A stretch of DNA of 64,000 nucleotides from Lepidostoma basale. Taxonomy: Eukaryota > Arthropoda > Insecta > Trichoptera > Lepidostomatidae. Location: NCBI GenBank assembly GCA_022606425.2, contig JAHDVF020001048.1, positions 310,001 to 374,000 on the forward strand. The letters are read 5' to 3'. Numbering within the stretch: the stretch's first letter is position 1; each line of letters starts with the position of its first letter. The notes below the pieces were generated by a model, which saw nothing but the letters and a program-made list of their open reading frames with translations, searched no databases and was not told where the DNA came from. Positions 43,265 through 54,374 of the stretch are shown piece after piece. The position numbers and the translations under genes were made by a program.

Positions 43265-43378
43265 TATCATATTATTATCCGGAATAAACGCTTCAATATG
43301 AATGAGTTTTCTTGAAGTTTTATTATATTTTTTATATGGGAATGACATGTTTCGCCTTCCTAAGGCATTATCAAATGA
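43265..43378 (-). repeat. HHR-c repeat
   Basis: Minus strand: TTTGATAATGCCTTAGGAAG then GCGAAACATGTCATTCCC. Stem II GCCTT/AAGGC; the CTGATGA box is changed to TTGATAA. Confidence 0.55.
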
Positions 43379-43379
43379 A

Positions 43380-43765
43380 ATACTCTACATCTTGTCATGC
43401 ACGCACGTCGATTTATACGACTCTTCACGTGACCGATATTCAATATTTCATTGATTTGATCGTGCCACGTTTTCCTAGGTCTTCCTCTATTTCTGGTTCC
43501 ATTTACTCCGTTAACATATAATTTTTGACCATTCTTTCTTCATTCATTCTTTCCATATGTCCAAACCATCTTAATGATCCTTTCATTATTTTGTTCATAA
43601 CACCATCATTCGCACCGCATTCACTTATTATATTTGAATTTGACAGACTATCATACACAGAGTATCAACACATTCGTCTAAGAGATCTCATTTCTACTGC
43701 ATTTATTCTACTTTCTCCAATTCCATGCTTCGCTTCCATACATAAGGATCGGTAGAAGAACACCA
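43380..43765 (-). mobile_element. RTE-A LINE, internal to 3' part
   Basis: Reverse copy lacking the tail, from the RRACMTRC codons to YGSEAWNW, with a small deletion at 43718. Confidence 0.75.
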
Positions 43766-44148
43766 ATAATTTTACCGTTATTTCTTTAACCGACGTTTCG
43801 GAGACCGTTTCAAAATTGAGTTCCATTGATTTTGTTTGTAAATCAAACGCATCCTAACCGGAAATCGTGGGTTGCGTTCGCACCATTTCCTGGATTTGTC
43901 AATTTATTTAAACGCCCGACGTAATTATATATTTTATATGTCCAACGATCTAAAAACACAAAAATTATCTTTATAGTCGGGCATAATTTACAAAACACAC
44001 ATTCTTGCATCTTTATTGCCACCTAACATACAATGTCCATGTTGTTTTTGCCTTTACAAGATCAGTGACGGCTCGTAAAAATTCATTAAAAAAATCTTTT
44101 GACATAATTTATCAAGAGAAATACTTGTATAACTAACTAACTAACCAT
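43766..44148. other. Unassigned intronic DNA
   Basis: A reverse CTCCGAAACGTCGG string at 43783-43798 is a decayed hammerhead half. Otherwise nothing. Confidence 0.35.
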
Positions 44149-44149
44149 C

Positions 44150-44517
44150 AGGCCAATCTAAGAGTCACTCAGAGAGCAATGGAGAGAGCCATGCTGGGTA
44201 TCAGTTTACGGGACAGACTCAGAAATGAGGACATAAGAGTCAGGACAAAGGTTTCCGATGTTATCAAGATGGCCGCAACCCTCAAGTGGCGATGGGCGGG
44301 ACATGTCGCTCGCGATCCAGATGACTGCTGTGCTGGTGGCCAAGGACTGCAAAGCGTGGAGTTGGGCGCCCTCAGTTGCGTTGGCGCGATGATGTCCGGA
44401 GAAGTGCGGGAAGTGCCTGGATGCGGATCGCTCAGGATAGGAGAGAATGGAAAATGCGAGAGGAGGCCTACGTCCAGGAGTGGACGGTCAATACAGGCTG
44501 AAGAAGAAGAAGAAGAA
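44150..44517 (+). mobile_element. LINE-G, C-terminal part
   Basis: RAMERAMLGISLRDRLRNED, RTKVSDVIKMAATLKWRWAG, HVARD, then frame changes; GAAGAAGAAG tail at 44502-44517. Confidence 0.75.
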
Positions 44518-44655
44518 CCACCAGGCCGTCTCTCCGAAGGGGCAGGCAGAAATAATGGACTGACACACTTTTACTGATGCGGCACTCCATCCTTCTCTTT
44601 TCGCCCCCGCGGGAGACGCGGCGTGATGGGTTTCGAACCTCATCGCCACATGTGC
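44518..44655 (-). mobile_element. RTE-S, 5'-truncated
   Basis: 'ccaccaggccgtctctccga', junction 'cacttttactgatgcgg', then the 5' ORF start in reverse; directly adjoins the LINE-G tail. Confidence 0.7.
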
Positions 44656-44924
44656 ATATCATATTTAAAAAGTAGGGAGAGATGGAGAGGATGGACCGGC
44701 ATACTGTTCTATCGTGTTTTTGGCATCGTGGGAATGTAGGCGTTGAACTGGCTGTCCTATAAAATCAGGACAACGAAAGAGTTTTCGGAAGTTCTCTTAA
44801 AATTTTCCTTTTTCTACTTTACTGTACTTTAGCCTTCGTTCTTGTGGTATCCGCTTTGGTCTCAATGCTATATGTCAGTATAGGCCTTACGCAGGTTTTA
44901 TATATTCTAACCTTAATATGCTAC
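44656..44924. other. Unassigned intronic DNA
   Basis: Nothing firmly recognised. Confidence 0.35.
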
Positions 44925-44970
44925 CTGTTCTCAATATATGCCTAAAATTATACTTGTTGTTGCAGTGCCA
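44925..44970 (+). mobile_element. LINE-J, 3' UTR scrap
   Basis: 'acctgttctcaatatatgcc' only. Confidence 0.5.
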
Positions 44971-45449
44971 TCTTTGATTGACTTTATTTTATAACTGGTC
45001 TTGGCGTGCGGTGGTACAGTCACGAGCCGTCTCTGCGCCGACTATGTCTCGGATTAGCATACTCCCCCGACCAGGCGTACGCCGGCTGTCAGATAAATCT
45101 GCAATTATTCAAATAAGGCCCCACACTTTTATTATTTTATTTATTTATAATTCCCATAACACTCCGTCATCGCGCTCGCCCGTCCTCTACGTACTACGGT
45201 CGTACTACTACTCCCATAACTGCTTTTACAGTAAACACACTTTTATTTTATTCAAAGCAATCTTTTTTTTTCTTAAAAAAAAAAGGAGAAGAGGATTGGA
45301 TTTCTTTCAAACTACTCTCGAAACCTTCCTGGGCCAAATCAGAACAAACTGTGAATTTTTCAGCGAAATCAGAGATAGAGACAGACAAACATTCATTGAA
45401 AAATGTTCCCTTCAACCTGAGTTCAAAAAAACTGTAAAGAGATGAAATA
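44971..45449. other. Unassigned DNA with a 155-codon open frame
   Basis: The frame 44978-45445 has no family motif; its end (CEFFSEIRDRDRQTFIEKCS) is curious but I cannot name it. Confidence 0.3.
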
Positions 45450-45848
45450 TTTGGTGTATTATACTGTTTCATCATCAGCCGTCTGTCATCCACTGCTGAA
45501 TGTAGGCCTCTCCCAAAGCACGCCACCGCCCCCTGTCTATTGCCGCTCCCATCCATCCATGTCCAGCAATCCTCTTCAAATCGCCGGTCCAGCGGGCAGG
45601 GGGACGTCCAACTCTGCGGAATCCTGTGCGCGGTCTCCACTCCAGAACCCGTCTCCCCCATCGGCCGTCGGTTCTCCCGACAGATATTGCCAGCCAATTG
45701 CCATTTCAGCCCGTCCATCCTCTGAGCCACCTCAGTCACCTTGGTTTGTTGTCGAATAAATTCGTTTCTAAATCTGTCCCTCCAGGTTATTCCAAACATG
45801 GCTCTTTCCATGGTCCGTTGGGCGACCTTAACCTTAACTTTCCTTCGT
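45450..45848 (-). mobile_element. LINE fragment, LINE-G-like C-terminus
   Basis: 222-codon frame: KVKVAQRTMERAMFGITWRD, VTEVAQRMDGLKWQLAGNIC, RFEEDCWTWMDGSG, FGRGLHSAVDDRR. RTE-like post-RT region of a separate family. Confidence 0.75.
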
Positions 45849-46178
45849 GTTATGAACAAAATAATGAGAGGGTCGTTAAGATGGTTTGGAAACATGGAAA
45901 GAAAGAGTGAAGACATAATGGTGAAGAAGGAGAAACGACGCGAACGGAGCTAGAAATAGAGGAAGACCGAGGAAAACGTGGCACGAACAAATCAATCAAA
46001 TATTAAACGTCGATCACGTGAGGAGTCGGAGAAATCGACGTGCGTGCATGACAAGATGTATTAATGTAGAGGAAGCGAGAGAAGTGTGTCAGGACAGAGC
46101 AGTGTGGCGGTCCATTCTTTCTGCTACTCCTCCGGGGAGACGGCGTGATGGTTAGTTAGTTAGTTAGTTAGTTTTATA
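45849..46178 (+). mobile_element. RTE-A LINE, 3' part
   Basis: From VMNKIMRGSLRWFGNMERKS, frameshifts, to the C-terminus; GTTA tail at 46152-46174. Confidence 0.75.
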
Positions 46179-46510
46179 TATATATATATATTTTTTAAAT
46201 AAATATGTTTTACATAGTTTTGAATTAACACCAATTAACTTGTTCATGTGAAAGTCTTGGCAGAATTTTATTTCCCGCCGTAAAGATTTTACGAACCTCG
46301 GAGTAATGGGCTAATTATGTTGAGTGGTGATTTACGTTAGATGTAAATTGGTCATTTACGATCAAATACTAAGAAAATAAACGCCAGCAAGCGCCTCGTA
46401 GACGATCAACTAAATTATAAACGTGTTTTACGCGATTGACAGCTTCAATTGAAGGACGATTGATGGAACCTCTATCAACTCCAAAGCAATCATTCCAACG
46501 CATAAATAGT
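46179..46510. other. Unassigned intronic DNA
   Basis: TA microsatellite at 46176-46192. Nothing else. Confidence 0.35.
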
Positions 46511-46650
46511 ATGATACTTTCAGTTGGAATGTATGAGGCATGCAAAAAGATTGACTTGGTGATGAATGTGTCTAAATCTAAAGTGATGGTTTCCCCGGAG
46601 AGGAAGGCAGAGAGGATGGATCGCCACATTGTTCTATCCTGACATAACTC
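46511..46650. mobile_element. Two short RTE-A pieces in opposite orientation
   Basis: + piece coding GMYEACKKIDLVMNVSKSKV, then a reverse piece 'ggcagagaggatggatcgcc' joined directly. Confidence 0.65.
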
Positions 46651-46699
46651 TGATATTTTATCATTTTAAATAAAGTGAGTGTTTTTTTTACAAATTAAC

Positions 46700-47195
46700 A
46701 TTATTTATTAGTTATTGGAAACAAGAATCTATCAATGAAAGCGAAAACGGCCGTTCACAATGAAGTTTTGGTCCCATCACTAATGTATGGAAGCGAAGCA
46801 TGGAACTGGCAGAAGAAGGATGAAAGCAGAATAAATGCGGTAGAGATGAGGTCCCTAAGACGTATGTGTGCTAGAACGATATACGACAGAATCACAAATG
46901 CTGATATAAGAAAGGAATGTAGGGCGGAAGAAGGTATTATGAACAAAATTATGAAAGGATCGCTGCGATGGTTCGGACATATGGAACGCATGGATGGAGA
47001 AAGAATGGTTAAGAAAGTATACTTTAATGATGTAAATGGAGTACGGAGTCAAGGCAGAAGTCGGAGGAATCGACGTGCGTGTATGACTCGTTGTATGAAT
47101 GTGGAGGAAGCTAGAGAGGTTTGCCAGGATAGAGTAGTGTGGCGGTCCATTTTCTCTGTCCATCCCTACGGGGAAACGGCGTGATGGTTAGTTTT
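46700..47195 (+). mobile_element. RTE-A LINE, uninterrupted 149-codon end with internal deletion
   Basis: VHNEVLVPSLMYGSEAWNWQ through SLRWFGHMERMDGERMVKKV to FSVHPYGETA without a stop. An in-frame deletion joins GVRSQGRS to RRNRRACMTRC, removing the PRKTWHDQINQ block. Confidence 0.85.
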
Positions 47196-47199
47196 TGTT

Positions 47200-47420
47200 A
47201 ACATTATTTAAACGAATTTGTTTATTATTTCTTGAACAATGAAGCAAATCTCCATAATTAATACGAATAAAAACGTCTGTTTTATACTAGTTTTATTATT
47301 TAGCGTTTCTAAGGCATTATCGACACGTTTGATAATGCCTTAGACAGGCGAAACATGTCATTTACATAAAACAATAAAATTTCGAGAAAACAAACGTTTT
47401 CATTAGTATTGTTGTTAATA
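47200..47420. repeat. Inverted pair of HHR-c repeats
   Basis: 'gacgtttt..' body and GCCTTA..CGAAACATGTC (47330-47362) mirrored on the left by the reverse (aacgtctg..ctaaggcattatc). Inverted terminal repeats of this kind are known in Penelope-like elements. Confidence 0.6.
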
Positions 47421-47429
47421 ATTATTTCA

Positions 47430-47485
47430 ATTTTTGTATTTATTTCAACGTGTACCGGTTTCGCCAGACTCGCTGGCATCAATGG
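47430..47485 (-). repeat. HHR-type repeat, CCGGT variant
   Basis: Minus strand: TTGATGCCAG..CTGGCGAAACCGGT; stem II GCCAG/CTGGC is perfect. Confidence 0.5.
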
Positions 47486-47799
47486 ACTGATTTAATTATG
47501 GTTTTGTATTATTGTTTTGATATCACTGATAAGTAATAAACGAGGATCGAATGGGTAGTGATTCGGTCTGTCACCCAGCCACGGCCCATTACTTGAGATG
47601 TCTCGGGAGTCCATAAAAACGTCTATTTCAGTTGCAGCTTGGTGTTTTATGACCAACGGAATTGTCGTGCATGACTCCCGAGGGACGTGAAAGTCAAAAA
47701 ACTTTCAATAAAACCATGTTTATACTTAGCGCAGTGGCGGCTCGTGGTTATTTTGAGAATGTAACGATTTTTAACTGACTAAAAACTAACTAACTAACA
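47486..47799. other. Unassigned intronic DNA
   Basis: Inverted words CTCGGGAGTC (about 47605) and GACTCCCGAG (about 47675) noted; no gene. Confidence 0.35.
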
Positions 47800-47875
47800 A
47801 GGCAAGGGAAGCTTTCGCAATGCTTCATCTTATATGGGTTCCAGAATTATTCCGAGAAAGCTCAAGCTCTAAATA
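47800..47875 (+). mobile_element. LINE-F scrap
   Basis: 'ccgagaaagctcaagctc' matches the ISRKLKLQ codons. Confidence 0.5.
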
Positions 47876-47884
47876 TGTATTTAA

Positions 47885-48412
47885 ACTAAATAACTAACCA
47901 TCACGCCGTTTCCCCGGAGGGATAGGCAGAAAGGATTGATCATCACATTATTCTACCCTGACAACTCTCGCGTCTCTTCTACATTCACACATCGTGACAT
48001 GAACGTTCGTCGATTGTTCCTACTTCGAACATGGCCGCCTTTCAGTAATTGATTAATTTGGTCATACCATGTCTTCCTTGACCTTCTTCGACTTCTTTTT
48101 CCATTCACACACTACTTGTATATATCTTTTCAACCATTCTTCTCTCATCCATTCGTTCCATATGCCCAAACCACCTTAGTGACCCTTTCTTGATTTTATA
48201 TATCACGCATTCATCCGTTTTACATTCCTTTCTTACTTCACCATTAGATATTCTATCATACATTGTTTTTCCGCACATCCTTCTTAGTGACCTCATTTCT
48301 ACGGCATTTATTCTACTTACATCCTTCTTCTGCCAACTCCAAGCTTCACTTCCATACGTAAGAGTTGGCACTAGAACTCCATTATTTACTGCCATCTTTG
48401 GTTCACTCGATA
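47885..48412 (-). mobile_element. RTE-A LINE, 3' part
   Basis: 107-codon frame: SSEPKMAVNNGVLVPTLTYG, RRMCGKTMYDRISNGEVRKE, SLRWFGHMERMDERRM; then the reverse end to 47890. Confidence 0.8.
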
Positions 48413-48558
48413 TATGACGCGCGTGCATGTCACGATGTATGAATGTAGAGGAAGCGAAAGAAGTATGTCAGGACAGAACAGTGTGGCGTTCCATTCTTTC
48501 TGCCTACCCCTTCGGGGAGACGGCGTGTTGGTTTGTTAGTTAGTTAGTTAGTTAGTTA
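48413..48558 (+). mobile_element. RTE-A LINE, 3' fragment
   Basis: 'gcgcgtgcatgtcacgatgt' to the GTTA tail at 48534-48556, head-to-head with the previous copy. Confidence 0.75.
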
Positions 48559-49024
48559 TAAACCGGCAAAACGCGTAATGTTAGTCCGTACTGCAAAGCA
48601 AGACTGAACTTGTTACAAACGTACAAACGGAGATGAGAGCGACACTAGTGAGCGATCGTTTATCGAACAAGAAACCACGGTCGGAAAATGTGCGAAAGTC
48701 GAACGTTCGAAAGTCGAAGGCCGCCTGTAGTTAATATGTTTAAAAAAATGGAATAAGTTTACATCACGAGTGTGCTCTGACGCCTATATCTGTTTTATTG
48801 ACTTTTTACATCTCTGGTGGGGAAGGAATGATGAGCAGAGGCGAGAGGGGAGGGGGGAGGAAAGGACCGTGGAATTGGGCGAAGGTAAACAAATTTGTTG
48901 GCCATTAACACAATACTGAATTAGAAAGTGTGGTTGCCGCGCTAATGACACCCCCTCTGTCAACAAGGGCGCGAATCATCTCTACCATTTGTCAGCTTTA
49001 TTATTTTATTTTATTTTTAATTTA
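48559..49024. other. Unassigned intronic DNA
   Basis: Purine-rich patch at 48830-48880. Nothing else recognised. Confidence 0.4.
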
Positions 49025-49188
49025 CAATCACAATATAAGTGCGAACGGTGACAAATTAGAGCAGGTTACCTAATTTATTTATTTGGGAAGCATGTTTACA
49101 ATGGAAAAAGATATCGGAAGAAGGGATAGAGCTGGAAACAAAATAAATGGTGCGCTCAAAGCCATTACTGCAAATAGAAATATATAAT
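49025..49188 (+). mobile_element. RTE-A LINE, internal fragment
   Basis: YLGSMFT..MEKDIGRRDRAG and NKINGALKAITANRNI codons. Confidence 0.65.
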
Positions 49189-49460
49189 AATGGATGGCGC
49201 TAGTGTAGATTGAAATAAAAAATGTGAATTGCTCCTCAACATTGGAGCATATATACATCTTCCAAAAAATTGTCAGACGTGGTGGTCGTAAGAAGTGCGC
49301 AATGGGGAATGTTGTTAACATAAAGCGATCGCTTAACCCAACCAATGGCAGGTCATAAGTCCTGTAAGCGCCTCGGCCACCATATTCTGTTTCCAGAAAA
49401 CAATTTACATATTCGTCTCTATTGAGATACAATTAATCATTATAAAAATAATTTACAAAA
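49189..49460 (-). repeat. PAL-family repeat, single arm
   Basis: 'atggcgctagtgtagattg' to 'ctattgagatacaattaatc', as at 40406. Confidence 0.7.
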
Positions 49461-49461
49461 A

Positions 49462-49870
49462 AAAGTAGAATAAATGCAGATCTCTTAGACGAATGTGTGA
49501 ATACTCTGTGTATGATAGGTGTACAATGAAAATATAAGAAATGAATGCGGTGCAAATGATGGTGTCATGAACAAAATAATGAAAGGATCATTAATATGGT
49601 TTGGACATATGGAAAGAATGAATGAAGAAAGAATGCTTAAAAAAATATATGTTAATGATGTAAATGGAACCAGAAATAGAGGAAGACCGAGGAAAACGTG
49701 GCACGATCAAATAAATCAAATATTGAATGTCGGCCATGTGAGGAGTCAGAGAAATCGACGCGCGTGCATGACACGATGTATGAATGTTGAGGAAGCGAGA
49801 GAAATATGTCAGGAAAGAAAAGTGTGTCAGTCCATTCTTTCGGCGTGATGGTTAGTTAGTTAGTTAGTTA
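49462..49870 (+). mobile_element. RTE-A LINE, 3' part
   Basis: 109-codon frame: NKIMKGSLIWFGHMERMNEE, NRGRPRKTWHDQINQIL, CQERKVCQSILSA; GTTA tail 49850-49871. Confidence 0.8.
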
Positions 49871-49935
49871 GTTTAAAATAATTTACCCGCAATGGGTATT
49901 TTGTTTGTTTACAAGTATACATTCAAAATGTTGTA

Positions 49936-50268
49936 GAAATATATCGACTGAAGCAAAGATGGCAGTGCACAATGGAGTTCTATTATGTATGAAAGTGAAG
50001 CTTGGAGTTGGCAGAATAAGGATGAAAGTAGGATAAATGCCGTAGAAATGAGGTCACTAAGAAGAATGTGCGGAAAAACAATGTATGATAGAATATCTAA
50101 TGATGAAGTAAGAAAGGAATGTAAGGCGGATGAATGCGTGATAAATAAAATTAAGATACGGTCACTACGATGGTTTAGACATTTGGAACGAATGGATGAG
50201 GGAAGAGTGGTTAAAATGATGTATACTATTACTGTGAATGGAAAAAAAAGTCGAGGAAGACATGGCAA
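49936..50268 (+). mobile_element. RTE-A LINE, internal part
   Basis: KDESRINAVEMRSLRRMCGK, ECKADECVINKIKIRSLRWF, RMDEGRVVKMMY. A PAL scrap lies at 49872-49935. Confidence 0.75.
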
Positions 50269-50269
50269 G

Positions 50270-50312
50270 ACCAGGAACGCATTAGAGATGGTTCGATATT
50301 AGGAAGACAAGA
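50270..50312 (-). mobile_element. LINE-J scrap
   Basis: 'accaggaacgcattagagat' end motif only. Confidence 0.45.
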
Positions 50313-50515
50313 TTGGGAATGGGAGCTTGGGAGATTATTATTGACTTTGTCTACATTTATTCTTCCAAGTCAAATGCAAATTAATCATTTATTAATTTCT
50401 ATATAAATCATGTCTTTTCAAATGTATGTTTTTTCAAAATTACAATTTTTTATGTTTTTATTTATTTTATCATCATGTATTATTATTATTTGATATTATT
50501 TATTAGTTCTTACTG
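50313..50515. other. AT-rich unassigned DNA
   Basis: Nothing recognised. Confidence 0.35.
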
Positions 50516-50745
50516 TTAAAAAATAATTGTTAGTACCTACTTATAACAAATAGCACAGGTTAATTTTTAAATTTGAATTATTGTAGGTATCGAATTTTAA
50601 ATGCGTTTTTTATTAGTCTTTCTTTGTTTAGTTTTTATTATATTTTTACTCCTGAAGATAGAGTTATCCTCCGAAACATGTAGTGTTTTTAATTTTTTTT
50701 TTATTAAATGGTAGATTAAACAAAATTTTTCAAAAACTAACTAAC
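50516..50745 (+). repeat. HHR-a repeat, second copy
   Basis: Shares 'tatcgaattttaaatgcgtt' with 6670-6690 and then CTGAAGA (50652-50658), a weakened stem II, GAAACATGTA. Stem I pairing is reduced against the 6730-6773 copy. Confidence 0.55.
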
Positions 50746-50749
50746 TAAC

Positions 50750-51310
50750 TAACCATCACGCCATTTTCCCGGAGGGGTAGGCAGAGAGGATGGATCGCCA
50801 CACTGGCCTGTCCTGGCACACCTCTCGGGCTTCCTCCACATTCATACATCGCACCATGCACGCACGTCGATTATTCCGACTTCGAATGTGGCCGCCTTTT
50901 AGTAATTGGTTAATTTGGTCATGCCATGTTTTCCTCGGTCGTCCTCGGCTTCTTTTCCCACTCACACTGCTTGTGTACAACTTTTTAACCATTCTACTCT
51001 CATCCATTCGTTCCATATGTCCGAACCATCTCAGGGATCCTTTTTTAATTTTATTCATGATGCAGTCATCTGTCTTACATTTCTTTCTTATTTCATCGTT
51101 CGGTATTCTATCATACAACGTTTTCCCGCACATTCTTCTTAGTGATCTCATTTCTACGGCGTTTATCCTGCTTTCATCCTTCTTTTGCCAGCTCCAAGCT
51201 TCACTTCCATACATGAGGGTTGGCACTAGAACTCCATTGTGTACTGCCATCTTTGCTTCTGTGGATATATTTCTATTTGCAGTAATGACTTTGAGTGCTC
51301 CATTCATTAT
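50750..51310 (-). mobile_element. RTE-A LINE, longest uninterrupted ORF end (183 codons)
   Basis: Open from MNGALKVITANRNISTEAKM through VPTLMYGSEAWSWQKKDESR, KKGSLRWFGHMERMDESRMV, SGKRSRGRPRKTWHDQINQL to RSILSAYPSGKMA. TAAC tail at 50734-50752. A good reference for the C-terminus. Truncated before the RT. Confidence 0.9.
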
Positions 51311-51700
51311 ATTAATTTTTTTTCAATTTTTAAGTATAATAAATACTATGGAATTCCACAGTGCCTTAGCGTTTAATAAGGTAGACAAATTTTCTAAACA
51401 TCCTGTGATGGCTTGGATAGGTAGGTTCATATACGGAAGTGTTAAAGATGTTTGAATACCTCTTCAGTTTGAATACCTCTAAAGAACGGAGGGCTATTAC
51501 GAAACAGGAATTACTATTTTTTACGTATTCTTTATGTCCCAATATTTCTGTTTCAAAATACTTCAATTGGAAAAAAATATGTTTATAAATAAAATAAGAA
51601 ACAGCTGTCTAATTGCAATTCACAAAATTCACATATGGTACTCATGGCAGGCAAGTAAGAGATCGCGCGTGAAACATTAGAATATCAATTTTTCAGTTTA
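51311..51700. other. Unassigned DNA with the 25-bp motif
   Basis: TATGGAATTCCACAGTG at 51348-51364. Nothing else. Confidence 0.35.
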
Positions 51701-51702
51701 TT

Positions 51703-52140
51703 TATTCACCGAAAAGATATTACAAACATAATAACATTTTAAGGCATCTATTTGGGTACAGAATCAGGAACGCATGAGAGATGGTTCAACTTTAGGAAGA
51801 CAAGATACTTTCATTAATATGAAGGACGTCGATCTCCGAGGTAATCTTGTTCAGCAGACTGATTGTTCTTCCCACCGGCATTATTAGAGGCAGGTTGGTT
51901 CTTGCGGCCGAAAGAAAGAACAATCTATGCTGTCGCTGTCGGAGATATCTGTCGGGAACAAAAATACCTACACCCTCCAGCACGGCTGGGTTTTCAAAAT
52001 ATCCCCTAATTAATCTAAAGAAATGGGTTATGAGAAACCCGTCTCTTCGAAGCTGCAGAGAATAAGGACCCAACATTCTAAAATAAACGCTATGGGATAG
52101 AGCCATGGTTAGCTACCATACTCCTTCATGTAGAACCACT
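51703..52140 (-). mobile_element. LINE-J, 3' part
   Basis: 104-codon frame: LQLRRDGFLITHFFRLIRGY, VPDRYLRQRQHRLFFLSAAR, TNLPLIMPVGRTISLLN; reverse 3' UTR at 51715-51770. Confidence 0.8.
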
Positions 52141-52159
52141 TTCGAGTCTGCTCCGAACC

Positions 52160-52255
52160 AATGACTAGAGAGGTATGTGAGGCTGAGGGTTGTATAAGGA
52201 GTAGACAGCGAAGGAGGGACTGTTATGGACACCGCCAGACTAAGAGTGTTCAATT
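52160..52255 (+). mobile_element. LINE-K scrap
   Basis: 'gagaggtatgtgaggctgag' to 'ggacaccgccagact', matching 59665-59760. Confidence 0.55.
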
Positions 52256-52399
52256 GTGAGTAATGTAAGTCACCAAGAGATGGCGCTCGGGTTGATTTAA
52301 ATGACACCTGTCAATCCTCAGTAGATCGTCATGGCGGTACTGTATGTGTATTCAAGCAAATCATTATAGGATTTCATTTTTAAACGTCATTTATTTGGA

Positions 52400-52567
52400 A
52401 AAAAAACACATCATTCGCACCACATTCACATCTTATATTTTCATTTGCCACTCTATCATGCACAGATTTTCCACACTTTCGTCTAAAAGATTTCATTTCT
52501 TCTGCATTTATTCTAATTTTACCCTTTTTGCTGGTTCCATGCTTCGCTTCCATACCTAAGTGCACAA
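52400..52567 (-). mobile_element. RTE-A LINE, internal fragment
   Basis: AEEMKSFRRKCGKSVHDRVA and NENIRCECGAND codons, cut at both sides. Confidence 0.7.
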
Positions 52568-52675
52568 TTGTTGCCTATTGTTGCGTAGGACTATTCTATG
52601 CCTTTTATAAGGAAAAGAGAAAGATTGAAGATTGGTGCATAAAGATGAAGAGTCTAAATTCGTCAGTTGGTTAAC

Positions 52676-53230
52676 CTTTCCCTTACGGTGCTAAAATAAA
52701 AACGTGCGTTCCGGTGTAGGGTAGTGAGTACGCGTTAAAAAATTAGCGATTTTAAATCGGAAAAATAGGAACATTTATAACTAATCCCCTTATATAATTA
52801 TAATTGAAGTCAAAAATTATAATAATTGAGATTTAATTGCTAAAAACATTAAAAAACCATCTGGCAACGCTCACGGAACGGGCATAGACCCGCTCTGGTT
52901 GCAAGCCCGAAAGCAACTGCCACCACTGCCGGCGCGGCGGGACGGTGAGAGTGAGAACATTGAGCTAGAACATATGCAAGAGTGAGATGCGAATATAGTG
53001 TGGCGCACTGAAAGGGTTGTTTATACGCGATTTTGTTTTCGATTTTCACAAAATACCTCCGATGTACCCGATAAATTCTGATTATTATTAATATTATTTT
53101 TTAAATCAATGCGTAAATATATGATGGAGGAATACCTAAAATCTTAACCTTGTATTTATTATATGTATAGAGATATTGATGGTTTTTAGAAGCAACGTGT
53201 AGAAGATACCCATCATACGGAAAGGAGGGG
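52676..53230 (+). mobile_element. piggyBac-like MITE, copy 1
   Basis: Preceded by TTAA (52672-52675) and starting CCTTTCCCTTACGG. Body matches 58818-59353 and 62998-63519, including 'ctggttgcaagcccga' and 'agaagcaacgtgtagaagat'. The right end is decayed. Confidence 0.7.
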
Positions 53231-53474
53231 AATTTCGCGTTATAAATATTACAGGCCCGCCAGAGGTGTAAATCTTCCTCTCGACCGGAGACAAGGAGGA
53301 TCGTGGCGAACAAAACACTTACCAAATAAAACAATCGGAGATAAGATCAGCTGTCCCTCGCCGCGGTCTGTGTGGCCGCGTGGACCGCGGGGAGAGATAC
53401 GACAATACGCGGACACTTCAGGGAGATGATTTGCAGTAGTATTAGTAACATCTCCTCAATTGGTTATACAAGGT
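53231..53474. other. Unassigned DNA with a GC-rich hairpin
   Basis: CCGCGGTC (53364) and GACCGCGG (53384) form an 8-bp stem around 'tgtgtggccgcgtg'. No gene assigned. Confidence 0.35.
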
Positions 53475-53805
53475 ATAGAGTGTTTTTTTAGAGGTTTGGT
53501 TTTTAAACTGTCAACATTCTTTCTACAGACTGTCAATTTGACAGTTGACAGTTGATTTGTATTCAGTACGTTTTGCCATTTCATCGTAAATAGACTGACG
53601 TCAGAACAGAGCTTGCAAGTTGTACAAATTTATTTTGAAAATCATGATTCGGTTCGCCAAATTATCGTGCACTTCGTCCATTTTACGGTCGATATAATCG
53701 TCCATCCGAGCAAGTTATTCGGAAGACCGTGGATCGTTTTCGCACCACGTACACTCTAGTGGATAATACGCATCCCCACAAAGACGACAATTGTCGAAAA
53801 TTGGA
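53475..53805 (+). pseudogene. Mariner/Tc-type transposase remnant, N-terminal helix-turn-helix
   Basis: Codons decode, with frameshifts, to LQVVQIYFENHDSVRQI, RPWIVFAPRTLLVDNTHPHK. This fits the DUF4817-type DNA-binding domain at the start of many insect Tc1/mariner-like transposases. Only about 75 codons remain; no catalytic part. Confidence 0.5.
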
Positions 53806-54022
53806 CATCACTCATTCTTTCCATATGTCCAAACCATCTTAATGATCCTTTCATTATTTTGTTCATAACACCATCATTCGCACCGCATTCACTTCTAATA
53901 TTTTCATTCAACACTATCACACACAGAGTATCCACACATTCGTCTAAGAGATCTCATTTCTACTGCATTTATTCTACTTTCATCCTTTTTTTGCCAGTTC
54001 CATACTTCGCTTCCATACATAA
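53806..54022 (-). mobile_element. RTE-A LINE, internal fragment
   Basis: Reverse of YGSEVWNWQ..SRINAVEMRSLRRMC to WFGHMER; no tail. Confidence 0.7.
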
Positions 54023-54374
54023 TAGTGTTTTAATTAAAAAAAAAAATCGTCGTTATGGAATTCCAGTGTTAACGCCTTAATTTTACACAAAAACCAATAA
54101 GTTTTATTTCCTTTTTTCTTACTTAATAAGTTATTATATTATCTGTTTTAAGTATTTTCAGGCAGCAAACTTTTGTATCTCCCCGCGCCCGCTGCCTACA
54201 GTGCGCAGTGTGGAGTGGGGGACGTGCAGTCCTCCGACCGGCTATTTGTTTTTATGTTTCGACAAATTATAATGTCAAGATTTACTCACGGAATTCTAAA
54301 TATTTCCCCCAGCTCGCAACCTTATTTATGGGCCGATTCCGACATATTTTAAAGTGAGAAATGATACCTCGGAT
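54023..54374. other. Unassigned DNA with the 25-bp motif
   Basis: TTATGGAATTCCAGTGTTAA at 54055-54074. Otherwise nothing recognised. Confidence 0.35.

Noticed and set aside
44978..45445. 155-codon open frame as a host gene
   Set aside because: No recognisable motif, low-complexity middle with A/T runs, no splice or homology support.
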